DNA of 64,000 bases from Perlabentimonas gracilis. Its GTDB lineage: Bacteria > Bacteroidota > Bacteroidia > Bacteroidales > Tenuifilaceae. Below are positions 6,529 to 14,927 of the stretch, one piece after another; positions within the stretch are counted from its first letter, which is position 1; every line of letters begins with the position of its first letter. The stretch is taken from the NCBI RefSeq assembly GCF_011174675.1, contig NZ_JAANIG010000007.1:1-64000 (forward strand), read 5' to 3'. Position numbers and translations under genes: made by a program. The notes beneath the pieces were generated by a model. The model saw only the letters and a program-made list of their open reading frames with translations, had not been told where the DNA came from and ran no database searches.

Positions 6529-8994
6529 ATGGCACGAAGCGAAATTCTAACTAAAGCCCGCACCTCCATTGAGGTGGACGGCAAGAGCGCCGAAGAGGTG
6601 CTCAATGAACTAAAGGCCAAGGCCGATCAGTACACCCGTGCTATGGTCGAAGCGCAAAAAGCCAACGATAAGGTTGGCTTCGATAAGGCCAAGAAATCGG
6701 CCAACGAGTACAATACGGCCGTGAAAACCATTGAGAAATCCACCGCCGATGTAAATGCGGTAATGAAAAACCTTTCCGGCGCAACAATGAAGGAGCTGCT
6801 GGCCGCCAAGCGTAAGCTAACCGAGCAGATGAAGGGAATGGCCCGAGGTACTGAGGAGTACGCGCGGAAAAGCAAACAGCTCCAATTGGTTAATAAGGAG
6901 CTCGGCAAGGTGCGCGCTGAGATGGGAGGGGTTGCCGGCGCCAACCAGGGGATGATTGATAAGATGCGGTCGGGCTTTCTTTGGATGGCCGGGGCTGTTG
7001 GTTCTGCAATGGCTCTTTGGCGTGGTTTCACTTCCACCCTTAAAACAACGCAAGGCGGGGGCGATGCTCTAGAGCGCACCCTGCAGGGTGTAAAGGGGGC
7101 AACCACAGCCCTGCAACAGACCATTGCGCAAGGCGACTGGAGCAACCTCATATCCAATATGCGCCAGGGCTACGAGGCTGCCAGCAACTACGCCACCGCC
7201 CTCGACGAGCTGGCCGATCGAACCCGCGCCGTGGATGTCCGGACGGACGAGCAAAAAAGTGAAATGGAGGAGTTGAGAAATATAATGTCTTCCGTGGAAA
7301 CCTCTTCCATAGAGCAACGCGAGCAAGCCCAAAATCGATACATGGAGCTGAACCGAGAAATATTAGAGGCCACCAAGAAAAATGCTGACCTGCTTATAAA
7401 AGCCGAACGCGATAAACTTATGAAGCAGCATACCCTTGCTGAAGGCGAAGTTGATTTACTGGTTGATTTCGTTCGTGAGTACGACAAGCTAACCGAGGCA
7501 GAGTTACTCAACGTAAATAAAGTACTTGCTGCTAAAGAGGAGTTGAACCAAGAGGAGGGCAGAATAACTAGGGCAAGAACCTCCGCCCGAGGGGATCGAA
7601 TGAGGGAAATGACACAAGATGAGAAAGAAACCTTAGCCATCCTCTCACAGGAAGTGAGAGCAACCAAGGGATTGCTAAACGAAAAGGAACTAGCCTATTA
7701 TCAATTAAATGATGTGATAGATAAGTTTTCCGATGCTCAGCGCGATAACGTGGCCAAGGCGCTTAAGTCCGTTGCGGCTGCCAAAACTCAGTATGAGAAC
7801 CTGCAGCGCAATGCTGTTCGCCGTCAGCAAGCATTGGAGCGCGAAAAAAAACAGCGCGATGCAGATGCCCAGAAAGCCGAACTCGAAGCCCTGGAACAGC
7901 AGCATCAACTCATACTGCTAGAAATCGACCGTGCCTATCTAGAGGAGCACCATAATAAGGATACCCATAACCAGCAACTTGAAATGGCCGAGTGGGCTCA
8001 CCAGGAAGCGCGAATAGCCATGTATCGACATTTTAACATGAATACTACTGAGCTAGAAAAGCAACGGGTAGCCCAGCAGATACAAGCTATGGAAGAGTTT
8101 AAGCGGGCGCAATTAGCTATAGCGGGGGAGATAATTGGCCAAATGGATTTGGCCAATAAGGCCTCCATTGAGGCCGAATTTGCGGCCGCAGAAAAAGAAA
8201 TCGCCATTTGGGGTGCAAAATACGAAAAAAGAAGGCAGATGGATGAGGATGCTCAGCGCGACTACGAAGCACGAATGGATACCTATTTGCCAATCATCGA
8301 AAAATTTGGCGAAGATTTAGGAGCCGCTGTAGGCGGTTGGGCTACCTCGACGGAGGAGAACTCTGCGGCCCTGGCCAAGGCAATCCTTCTTTCCGCTATT
8401 ACGGCTCTGGAGGCTGTGGTTGATGTATACTTGGCTGAGGCGCTTATCTCCAGCATTGCGAAGTATGGTGTAGCTGCTGGTACACTTATTGGCGCGTTGC
8501 GTGCAGGTGCGATCAAGGCTATATTTGCTGGTGTTAAAGCAAAGGTATCTCAGCGGGAGTATGGGAAATATGATGTTATTGGCGAAGACGATGGGCGCAC
8601 TTACCGCAATGTACCCTACCAGGGCGACATGAAAACGGGCATATACGGCAAGCCAACCCTAGTTGCCGAGCGTGGCCCCGAACTAATAGTTGACCACGGC
8701 ACGCTCAGAAACGTTCAGGTGAACTTTCCCGACGTGTTACCTAAGATAAGGGCTAGCATGGTACCCCAGCGAGCCACGGGCAACGTGGCCGAGCGTATTG
8801 CCTCCTCCGCCCCTGGCAGCGAAATGAACACCATTCTGGCCAACAACAACAAGGCGCTTAACGCCAACACCGCGCTAATGGCCTCGCTTAGCCAGCAACT
8901 AGCCAACGGCATATCGGCCAACATCCACTACGCCAAGATAGAGGACGCCCAGAATAAAGTCGATAAAATCCGAAAAAATGTTTCCAGAAAATAA
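6529..8994 (+). CDS. Phage tail tape-measure protein (short)
   Basis: An 821-residue protein with the build of Bacteroidota tail tape-measure proteins. A coiled-coil N-terminus contains LSGATMKELLAAKRKLTEQM and GTEEYARKSKQLQLV. A hydrophobic patch (WMAGAVGSAMALW) lies near residue 150, and long Lys/Glu/Ala-rich coiled coils span about 200-580. A hydrophobic stretch occupies about 620-670. The end carries the usual GDMKTGIYGKPTLVAERGPELIVD segment near 700-720. Such proteins set tail length and act in DNA injection. Many relatives are longer, so the tail would be short or the gene has been trimmed. No other tail, head or portal gene is in the window. A possible -7 box (TAGTTTTG, 6492-6499) precedes it. 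Confidence 0.8.
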   Translation: MARSEILTKARTSIEVDGKSAEEVLNELKAKADQYTRAMVEAQKANDKVGFDKAKKSANEYNTAVKTIEKSTADVNAVMKNLSGATMKELLAAKRKLTEQMKGMARGTEEYARKSKQLQLVNKELGKVRAEMGGVAGANQGMIDKMRSGFLWMAGAVGSAMALWRGFTSTLKTTQGGGDALERTLQGVKGATTALQQTIAQGDWSNLISNMRQGYEAASNYATALDELADRTRAVDVRTDEQKSEMEELRNIMSSVETSSIEQREQAQNRYMELNREILEATKKNADLLIKAERDKLMKQHTLAEGEVDLLVDFVREYDKLTEAELLNVNKVLAAKEELNQEEGRITRARTSARGDRMREMTQDEKETLAILSQEVRATKGLLNEKELAYYQLNDVIDKFSDAQRDNVAKALKSVAAAKTQYENLQRNAVRRQQALEREKKQRDADAQKAELEALEQQHQLILLEIDRAYLEEHHNKDTHNQQLEMAEWAHQEARIAMYRHFNMNTTELEKQRVAQQIQAMEEFKRAQLAIAGEIIGQMDLANKASIEAEFAAAEKEIAIWGAKYEKRRQMDEDAQRDYEARMDTYLPIIEKFGEDLGAAVGGWATSTEENSAALAKAILLSAITALEAVVDVYLAEALISSIAKYGVAAGTLIGALRAGAIKAIFAGVKAKVSQREYGKYDVIGEDDGRTYRNVPYQGDMKTGIYGKPTLVAERGPELIVDHGTLRNVQVNFPDVLPKIRASMVPQRATGNVAERIASSAPGSEMNTILANNNKALNANTALMASLSQQLANGISANIHYAKIEDAQNKVDKIRKNVSRK

Positions 8995-9022
8995 TTAAAC
9001 TAACCCCCTAACAACTAAAACA

Positions 9023-9682
9023 ATGAAAACAGAAAAACAACCCATCACGCTTGTAGACGAGTCGCAAATTAGGTCCGATTTTCAGGGGCTAAGAATCTTA
9101 GCTGGTCAATTGGAACAGTGCAGACATGAATATCTGAAAGTATTTAAATCCTTTGAGGTGGGCAAGCTGCAGGAGCTGTTGTCCACAAGCTATCTAAAAG
9201 GCCCTCTTATTAACCAATGGGTGGAAGAGAATGATATCAACCTCTTAGGCCTTAAGCTCGAAAAGGTACTTGCCCAAGGATTGCTCGATACGCCCGACTT
9301 TTCAGCGCTTATCGAGCAGATAACAGCTGCCAAAAGGCTTATTGGTCATCTTTCGCCTAGGTACAGCAACCTCCTAAGGGCTAATGCTGGGCTAATATAC
9401 AACGCCGAGCTGGAACTTTTCCCAACGCCAGAGGAGGGCGAAACCGAAATCTATTCCCTGGTGAAGAGGACTAACACCGTCACGACCGAAACTGACGAGG
9501 AGGTTGAGTTTCTTGAAGAAATCGAATACTTTGCTAGGTTGAGAAAAAAGTTCCAAGCCATTGGATTTGTGTTCCATGGCGACATACGTGATATTTGCTG
9601 TTGGCACGGGGAAGGCGAAGATACGCTCTACATTCCCCCTCGTACCTTAAGGATTTATCGCGATAGCGTAAACCGAGAGTAG
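9023..9682 (+). CDS. Hypothetical protein of the phage-like module (219 aa)
   Basis: I do not recognise this family. The protein is mostly helical and acidic, with a Glu/Thr-rich stretch near residues 150-170 and a C-terminal part containing VFHGDIRDICCWHGEG and a likely beta segment. The gene lies 28 bases after the tape-measure gene and two bases before the HTH gene at 9685, so the three are probably one transcription unit. A structural or assembly role is possible but not shown. Confidence 0.6.
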   Translation: MKTEKQPITLVDESQIRSDFQGLRILAGQLEQCRHEYLKVFKSFEVGKLQELLSTSYLKGPLINQWVEENDINLLGLKLEKVLAQGLLDTPDFSALIEQITAAKRLIGHLSPRYSNLLRANAGLIYNAELELFPTPEEGETEIYSLVKRTNTVTTETDEEVEFLEEIEYFARLRKKFQAIGFVFHGDIRDICCWHGEGEDTLYIPPRTLRIYRDSVNRE

Positions 9683-9684
9683 CA

Positions 9685-10266
9685 ATGCCTAACGTGAGTC
9701 GTACCGATAAAATTCTACCCATCCTGTTCAGTGAGTCGCACGCCGAGCTCACTGAGCGGGATAGGCAGCTCAAGCTGATGCTGGAGGATATCTTTAATAG
9801 ATGCCTGCAGCATCCTTACCACACCGATAAGGCAACGGTGGATTACATTATGGAGCGTTGGGATATTGGTAAGACACAGGCTTACCGCTACCTGAATGAG
9901 GTTAAGCCTATCCTTGGCAACGTGAAGAACTCTGGCCGTGAATTCCAGCGCTCCCGGGTTATAGAGATGTTCCTAGAGGCGTTCAGTATGGCCCAGGCGC
10001 AGGGCCGGCCAAAAGAAATGGCACTGGCTGCAGCCGGGCTGGGCAAGTACACCAAGCTCGACAAGGAGGAGGTTGACCCCGTGGACTGGGACCAAATCCA
10101 GCCCCCATCGTGGGAGCCCTCTGCTGATCCAGCCCTGTTGGGTATCCCTGACGTTCCCCAGACACAAAAGGAACTCGACGAGTACAAGCGAAAACTTAGA
10201 CGAAAATACCTGAGGGAATCGTTTGTTGATGCCGAGATAGTTGACGACACAGACGAAAACCATTAA
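9685..10266 (+). CDS. HTH protein, terminase-small-subunit-like
   Basis: A 193-residue protein. After an amphipathic start, residues about 45-80 hold a helix-turn-helix of the form ATVDYIMERWDIGKTQAYRYL. This is followed by a helical domain (GREFQRSRVIEMFLEAFSMA) and the block AAAGLGKYTKLDKEE-x-DPVDWDQI. I know this layout from Bacteroidota phage and mobile-element proteins. It fits a DNA-recognising small terminase, but no large terminase follows, so the packaging role is an inference. The acidic C-terminus may be a partner-binding tail. It is translationally close to both neighbours. Confidence 0.55.
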   Translation: MPNVSRTDKILPILFSESHAELTERDRQLKLMLEDIFNRCLQHPYHTDKATVDYIMERWDIGKTQAYRYLNEVKPILGNVKNSGREFQRSRVIEMFLEAFSMAQAQGRPKEMALAAAGLGKYTKLDKEEVDPVDWDQIQPPSWEPSADPALLGIPDVPQTQKELDEYKRKLRRKYLRESFVDAEIVDDTDENH

Positions 10267-10277
10267 AAGATAAAACG

Positions 10278-10484
10278 ATGAGTGCCAAACCCAAAACCGT
10301 AACGCTGGCAATCCGTGTCCAGCCCGAGGTCAAAAGAGAACTTCAAAAGAAAGCGGACTCCAGAAACGAAACCCTAAGCCAAGCCATTCGCTACTTGCTT
10401 ATCCTGGGCATTGAACACCTCGAGCTAATCAACGAGGCCTACGACAACGCGCGCAAGGCTATCAAGGAAAGAGATGTGAAGTAG
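10278..10484 (+). CDS. Ribbon-helix-helix (Arc/CopG-like) protein
   Basis: A 68-residue protein with an N-terminal strand (KTVTLAIRVQPEVKREL) and two helices (KADSRNETLSQAIRYLLILGIEHL), the typical pattern of Arc/MetJ-type repressors. It is the last gene of the rightward element and ends 48 bases before a terminator. It probably regulates the module by binding operators as a dimer. Confidence 0.65.
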   Translation: MSAKPKTVTLAIRVQPEVKRELQKKADSRNETLSQAIRYLLILGIEHLELINEAYDNARKAIKERDVK

Positions 10485-10532
10485 CTTCGTTGCCTTGTAT
10501 GGGTAGCCAGTGAGCCGCCCATAGGTCAACCC

Positions 10533-10565
10533 AATGGCAGTCCTAACACGGCTGCCATTATTTTT
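10533..10565 (+). terminator. Terminator of the rightward element genes
   Basis: AATGGCAG (10533-10540) pairs with CTGCCATT (10552-10559), followed by a run of T. Confidence 0.7.
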
Positions 10566-10896
10566 GCGCCAGCATATTACACAACGGATACACCAAAAGC
10601 GGCAGCTTCGCGATAGCGTGTTGCGTGGTATCATTCCCGAACAGAAAGCCCATAGTTTAAAGCGTTAAATACTGTATTACAGGTCTTTAATGTTTTAATA
10701 ACCGAACTGGGCAAATATTCTTGTCGCTTTTCTGCTGCGCTATTTTAGCGAAACTCTTATGTTTGTTGGGTTGCAGCAAGTTTCTAAAGAGGGTTACAGT
10801 TACTCTCTTTCTTATTGATTGAGGTTCGAAAAAAACTTGCTTTTGGCGAGTAAAACGGTTAAGCAGGCAATAAAATGCCCCTAGTCTAGCCCCTAG

Positions 10897-10935
10897 CAAA
10901 AAACAAACCCCTTGAAAATCAATGTTTTCAAGGGG
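10897..10935 (-). terminator. Terminator of tRNA-Gln
   Basis: CCCCTTGAAAA (10908-10918) and TTTTCAAGGGG (10925-10935) form a perfect 11-bp stem. Read on the minus strand it is followed by a T-rich tract (complement of 10897-10907). Confidence 0.8.
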
Positions 10936-10942
10936 CTTTCTG

Positions 10943-11013
10943 TTGACCTACAAGGACTCGAACCTTGACCGACAGAACCAAAATCTGCTGTGCTACCATT
11001 ACACCATAGGTCA
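10943..11013 (-). tRNA. tRNA-Gln (anticodon TTG)
   Basis: On the minus strand the sequence folds as a tRNA. The acceptor strands are TGACCTA and TAGGTCA with discriminator A. The D arm contains TGGTGTAATGGTAGCA. The anticodon stem GCAGA/TCTGT encloses the loop TTTTGGT, giving anticodon TTG. The T arm is CAAGG-TTCGAGT-CCTTG. CCA is not encoded. The 3' end faces the accessory region to the left, the usual geometry for a tRNA used as an integration site. The gene is intact and has its own terminator. Confidence 0.93.
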
Positions 11014-11099
11014 GTACCATAATTTGCTTTTCTGCAAAAGCGTGGCAAATATATAAGCTTTTTTTTGAGTGGCAAAAACTTTTTTTCAAAAAATCATAT

Positions 11100-12674
11100 C
11101 TACTGCTTAACCAGCCTATTATCATCCATCAGCCAGGTGTTGCCCACCATCTCGTCGGGCCAGCATGAGCAGTACTCCTGGTGGCTGCTAAGGATGTTCT
11201 CGAGATTATGCTCGATGTAAATAGCCTTGCCATCGGGCACAAAGATGGTTACCTCTACCTCCTGTACTCGCCATTTATGCGCATAAGGGATGTAAAAGTA
11301 GGGGCTTAGCACAAGCCTATCGCCCACCAAGGTATACTCCAGCTTAACGGCATCGGCACTGCTTTTTGCTGTTTGGCGTGTGGCTCCACGGGATTTTTTC
11401 ACAACCGACATTTCAAATCTATCGCTCTCGCTTTTGGCAATGAATATCTTGGGCTTACCAATAATTTTGGTAAATCCACCGTTGTAAGCAACAGAATAGT
11501 CGTCTATCCTAACTATCTTTTCGGGGTTATAGTCGCCATAGTCAAAATCTTCATCGCCAACAAGCCTTAAGGTTCTTGTTGTGGAATCGGCAAGCGAAAG
11601 CTCAAACCGCTCCTTTACGCTCTCGCGTATAGTAAAGCTGCGAGCCTGCAGAAAGGTAACCGAGGCAAGCATGAGAACTGCCAAAATCCAGACACTGGCA
11701 GCCGTTACAAATATTACGGATCCCCTAACGCTAAACCTAAACACCATGCGTAGCCCCAAAAATATAAGCGTTAGGAATGGGATTAGTACTATTAGAAAAA
11801 CTGGAATCAAGATCCAAAGCGTTGACCCGATATCGAATGTAGTGGCTAGCAGCTGTCCAATGGTTAGGCCGCTGTGGTTAGGAAGCAAAGCAACCACAAT
11901 ATCGCCCATGAATAGCGAAAGCACCGAGGCCATAATGCCCATGAGCCCAATGCCAATAAACACAACAGCGATAATTGCACCAATTACCTTTGCCAACACC
12001 ACCAGTACACTACCCAACGAAACGAAAACTCGTCCTAAAGCGCTAAAGAAGCGCTCCATTGCTCCTGCAAATCTGTTTCTGCTCATATTACTACGCACCT
12101 TTTCAAACTCACTCTTAACATTCTTCTCCAAATTCGATAGGTTTACCTCTTCGCCTCGCATCTCCATCCGCTGACGCACGGTCTCTGCCTGAGGAAGCAC
12201 TATCCAAAGAATTATATAGATCACAGCCCCAAGCCCATTGGCCAGCGTGAGCACTGCAAAAAGTATACGAAAAACTAATGGGTCGATATTGAAATATGCA
12301 CCCAACCCAGCTGCCACACCAGCAACCAGTGCATTCTGAGGGTCGCGGTAGAGCCGATGCTTTGTACTTCGTTCCCGACCTGTAGAGCTTGATTCCTTCT
12401 GCCCCCCCATATCCTCGCTAATAATTTGCTCAGGCCTACCAAGGGTGTCAATCACTTCTGTCACCATCTCAATGGTCACTATTTCTTTTCCAGCCAACAT
12501 CTCTACTAGAAGTTCTGCTGCTCGTTCCTCGAGGTCACTAACCACTTCTTGCGCCTCTTTGTCCGATCCAAAGTGAGCCTTAAGCGACTCAACATACTGT
12601 TCCAGCGCGGCGTACGCATCCTCCTCGATGGTGAAGGCAATGCCTCCTAAGCTAATTTTTATTGATTTTTTCAT
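11100..12674 (-). CDS. PspC-domain membrane protein (long form)
   Basis: A 524-residue inner-membrane protein. Residues 1-85 form the Bacteroidota-specific N-terminal domain also found in the product of 13026-13607 (KISLGGIAFTIEEDAY, then a region ending VIDTLGRPEQI). A PspC domain follows at about 105-165 (RLYRDPQNALVAGVAAGLGAYFNIDP). Several membrane helices lie between about 210 and 350. The C-terminal 170 residues form a soluble beta-rich domain. It is the last gene of the PspC-PadR-PspC operon and probably acts in envelope-stress sensing. The exact role is unknown. Confidence 0.85.
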   Translation of the reverse strand: MKKSIKISLGGIAFTIEEDAYAALEQYVESLKAHFGSDKEAQEVVSDLEERAAELLVEMLAGKEIVTIEMVTEVIDTLGRPEQIISEDMGGQKESSSTGRERSTKHRLYRDPQNALVAGVAAGLGAYFNIDPLVFRILFAVLTLANGLGAVIYIILWIVLPQAETVRQRMEMRGEEVNLSNLEKNVKSEFEKVRSNMSRNRFAGAMERFFSALGRVFVSLGSVLVVLAKVIGAIIAVVFIGIGLMGIMASVLSLFMGDIVVALLPNHSGLTIGQLLATTFDIGSTLWILIPVFLIVLIPFLTLIFLGLRMVFRFSVRGSVIFVTAASVWILAVLMLASVTFLQARSFTIRESVKERFELSLADSTTRTLRLVGDEDFDYGDYNPEKIVRIDDYSVAYNGGFTKIIGKPKIFIAKSESDRFEMSVVKKSRGATRQTAKSSADAVKLEYTLVGDRLVLSPYFYIPYAHKWRVQEVEVTIFVPDGKAIYIEHNLENILSSHQEYCSCWPDEMVGNTWLMDDNRLVKQ

Positions 12675-12684
12675 CGTGCTGTTT

Positions 12685-13014
12685 TTAACCGTTTAACCTG
12701 ATAGCGTTTACTGTTTTCACCAGCTTGTCCCAGCCCTCCTCGAGCTGTTTAAGGTACTCCTCACCCTGAGGTGTAAGGGCATAGTACTTGCGGGGTGGTC
12801 CCTGTGGCGACTCCTCCCATCGATAGCTAAGCAATCCGGCGTTCTTCTGACGGGTTAGCAGCGGATAAAGTGTGCCCTCAACCACCAGCATCTCCTCATT
12901 CTTAAGCTGGTTTATCAGGTCGGTTGTGTAGGAGTCGCCCCGCGAGAGAATTGAAAGGATACATAGCTCCAGCACACCCTTTCGCATTTGGGCTTTTGCG
13001 TTCTCTGCATTCAT
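12685..13014 (-). CDS. PadR-family transcriptional regulator
   Basis: A 109-residue winged-helix repressor of the short PadR type. It shows KGVLELCILSILSRGDSYTTDLI at the start, VEGTLYPLLTRQKNAGLL in the recognition region and GPPRKYYALTPQGEEYL in the wing, all typical of the family. It sits between the two PspC genes, 11 bases from each. It very likely represses this operon by binding the dyad at 13662-13681 overlapping the promoter. Confidence 0.92.
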   Translation of the reverse strand: MNAENAKAQMRKGVLELCILSILSRGDSYTTDLINQLKNEEMLVVEGTLYPLLTRQKNAGLLSYRWEESPQGPPRKYYALTPQGEEYLKQLEEGWDKLVKTVNAIRLNG

Positions 13015-13025
13015 ATCTTTATCTG

Positions 13026-13607
13026 TTATTTACGTTGATTTGATGATCCCTGAAATGTTTTACCAATATTCTCGGCGGTAACCGGTTCACCTGTCATCTC
13101 GAGCCGTTCGGCCGCTGTGTGTGCTTCAGGTATTACAATCCACAGAATAACATACACAAAAAATCCGCCTCCGCCCCAAAGAGCAGTTATTACGAATAGG
13201 ATTCGGATAATCACGGGATCAATATTCCAGTAGTACGATAACCCCGACGATACGCCTGCAATTATGGAGTTCTCGGGATCACGATACAACCTCTTCCCTG
13301 TGCTGTTGAAAGGCTTACCGCTGGTTGCTCTGTACTCCTTTTGCTCAGCACCCAAATCGGTGGGATCACCCATAATGTCTATCACCCTATCTACTTGGGA
13401 TAGGTTTATTACATCGTCTGGTTTAGGTGATGCCTCTTTAAAATGCTCTGCAATCCTAGCCTCAATATCGTTCATGATCTCTCGCCTGTCGGGCTCATTG
13501 GCAAATCCTGCCTCCAAACGCTTGAGGTACCCGTCCAGCTTTATATACGCATCCTCCTCAAGGCAAAAAACCAATCCACCAAGGCTTACTGTAACTGTTT
13601 TTTTCAT
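13026..13607 (-). CDS. PspC-domain protein (short form)
   Basis: A 193-residue protein and first gene of the operon. The N-terminal 85 residues (VSLGGLVFCLEEDAYIKLDGYL, ending with VIDIMGDPTDL) match those of the long PspC protein. A PspC domain follows at about 104-166 (RLYRDPENSIIAGVSSGLSYYWNIDP), ending in a membrane helix with FFVYVILWIVIPEA. It lacks the extra membrane and soluble domains of its paralogue. It is probably a membrane-stress protein or a regulator working with the long form. Confidence 0.87.
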   Translation of the reverse strand: MKKTVTVSLGGLVFCLEEDAYIKLDGYLKRLEAGFANEPDRREIMNDIEARIAEHFKEASPKPDDVINLSQVDRVIDIMGDPTDLGAEQKEYRATSGKPFNSTGKRLYRDPENSIIAGVSSGLSYYWNIDPVIIRILFVITALWGGGGFFVYVILWIVIPEAHTAAERLEMTGEPVTAENIGKTFQGSSNQRK

Positions 13608-13642
13608 AATTATACATTGTTTAGGATAGTTCTAACACTTTG

Positions 13643-13681
13643 CAAATATATACCATTTCTCACTACCTTGCAATACATAGT
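13643..13681 (-). promoter_or_regulatory. Promoter and candidate PadR operator
   Basis: On the minus strand TATATTTG (13643-13650) is a TAnnTTTG -7 box. TTG (13671-13673) lies 20 bases upstream as the -33 element. The -33 element sits inside a 20-bp dyad with ends ACTA and TAGT (13662-13681, + strand ACTACCTTGCAATACATAGT). A repressor bound there would block the polymerase, which fits autoregulation by the PadR protein. Confidence 0.6.
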
Positions 13682-13834
13682 TGCATAAATTTTAAAATAT
13701 TTTTCAAGCACCTCCTCATATTGTTGTTTTTGTGGTGATTAGCAAGTATTGATGTTTAAACATTTCCAAACGTTTTCAAAAAATAGAATGAAAAGCCTTA
13801 CCTTTAGTTCAACATATTTTAAAATGATTTAGTG

Positions 13835-14656
13835 ATGAGTATACTTTTTAGTGGTCAGCTCAACAAGATGAGGTTCCACAATTCGGGTTCAGAATTCATG
13901 ATCAAACCAAGCTACTACCTGGCCGCCCAAAGCTATGAGGCAAACCTTAACGAGGCCATTGGTAAGAAGTTAACCATAGCCTATGGCGGAAAGATTACTT
14001 GCATTAGCTGCGGAAAAGAGACCAAGAAATCCTATGGACAAGGCTATTGCTACCCTTGCTTTATATCGGTACCGCAAACCGAGGAGTGTGTACTAAAGCC
14101 TGAGCTTTGCCGTGCACATGAGGGAATAGCCCGCGATATGGAGTTCGCCAAGGAGAATTGCCTTATCGATCAGTACATATATCTAGCCCTATCGGGAGGA
14201 CTTAAGGTGGGTGTTACCCGGTATCATCAGGTGCCAACACGTTGGGTAGATCAGGGCGCCAACCGAGCAATAAAACTTGCCATTGCAAAAAACCGCCATA
14301 CAGCAGGGCTTATTGAGGTAGCTCTAAAAAAGATATTGGCCGACAAAACCAACTGGCGCAAAATGCTTATGGGCAACGACGAGCAGCGCTCACTTGCTGA
14401 TCAAAAAAAGCAAGCGGTTGATTATATAAATCAGCATGGAATTGAATTTACCATAGCCCCCGATGATGAGTACCAAATAGAATACCCTGTTGCATCGTTC
14501 CCAACCAAGATTGTATCAAAGGATCTAACTAAAGAACCAATAGTTGAGGGTGTGCTCAAGGGAATAAAGGGGCAATACCTAATTTTTGAGGGAGGATTGG
14601 TAATAAATATCCGAAAGCACACCGGGTTTCATGTTAAATTAAAGTTGGATATTTAG
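13835..14656 (+). CDS. DUF2797 domain protein
   Basis: A protein of 273 residues from ATG 13835 (a GTG lies directly upstream). It carries a zinc-ribbon-like pair C-x2-C (CISCG and CYPC) at about residues 55-75, then the central block LYLALSGGLKVGVTR-like IYLALSGGLKVGVTRYHQVPTRWVD and GANRAIKLAIAKNR. That block resembles a GIY-YIG-related fold and is characteristic of DUF2797. The biochemical function is not known. It is a single gene with its own upstream region. Confidence 0.8.
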   Translation: MSILFSGQLNKMRFHNSGSEFMIKPSYYLAAQSYEANLNEAIGKKLTIAYGGKITCISCGKETKKSYGQGYCYPCFISVPQTEECVLKPELCRAHEGIARDMEFAKENCLIDQYIYLALSGGLKVGVTRYHQVPTRWVDQGANRAIKLAIAKNRHTAGLIEVALKKILADKTNWRKMLMGNDEQRSLADQKKQAVDYINQHGIEFTIAPDDEYQIEYPVASFPTKIVSKDLTKEPIVEGVLKGIKGQYLIFEGGLVINIRKHTGFHVKLKLDI

Positions 14657-14927
14657 GTATACTAACCATTATGTTACGAAACATGAACAGTTTTTTATGC
14701 AGCAAAAAACTTCACATAATCATTTAATCGATCTATCTATACATCTGTTTATGTGATTTATACGCAAATCTAGTGTCCAAGCATAACCAACATCAATTAA
14801 TTAAAAAACAACCCATATTTTGGCTGATGCTTGTAGTAAAATAATATTTTGCGACTTTTTTTAATTTTCTTTGTAGCTATCCCAATTAGGGGCGTATTTC
14901 TGACCTTAATCTAATACTTAAGAAGCT

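Larger units (their letters stand above)
10485..10942. other. Gene-free boundary region
   Basis: This stretch lies between the last element gene and the tRNA-Gln gene. It holds a terminator for the + strand (10533-10565) and the tRNA terminator on the - strand (10908-10935). Reading frames here have no recognisable product. The right boundary of the element, if it is an integrated element, should lie in this interval or within the tRNA 3' end. No repeat pair can be tested, because the left end is outside the window. Confidence 0.5.

Noticed and set aside
10519-10530. Match of CCATAGGTCA to the tRNA-Gln gene as a possible attachment repeat
   Set aside because: Only nine to ten bases long, with orientation and position inconsistent with an attachment site; likely chance.
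10687-10899. A 70-residue minus-strand frame left of tRNA-Gln
   Set aside because: No family resemblance, no promoter, and it runs into the tRNA terminator region.
11581-12174. A 197-residue + strand frame opposite the long PspC gene
   Set aside because: It is antisense to a well supported gene and shows no domain.
14657-14927. Riboswitch upstream of the AbgT transporter
   Set aside because: Only a short TCACATAA/TTATGTGA inverted repeat is visible; no known riboswitch core could be recognised.
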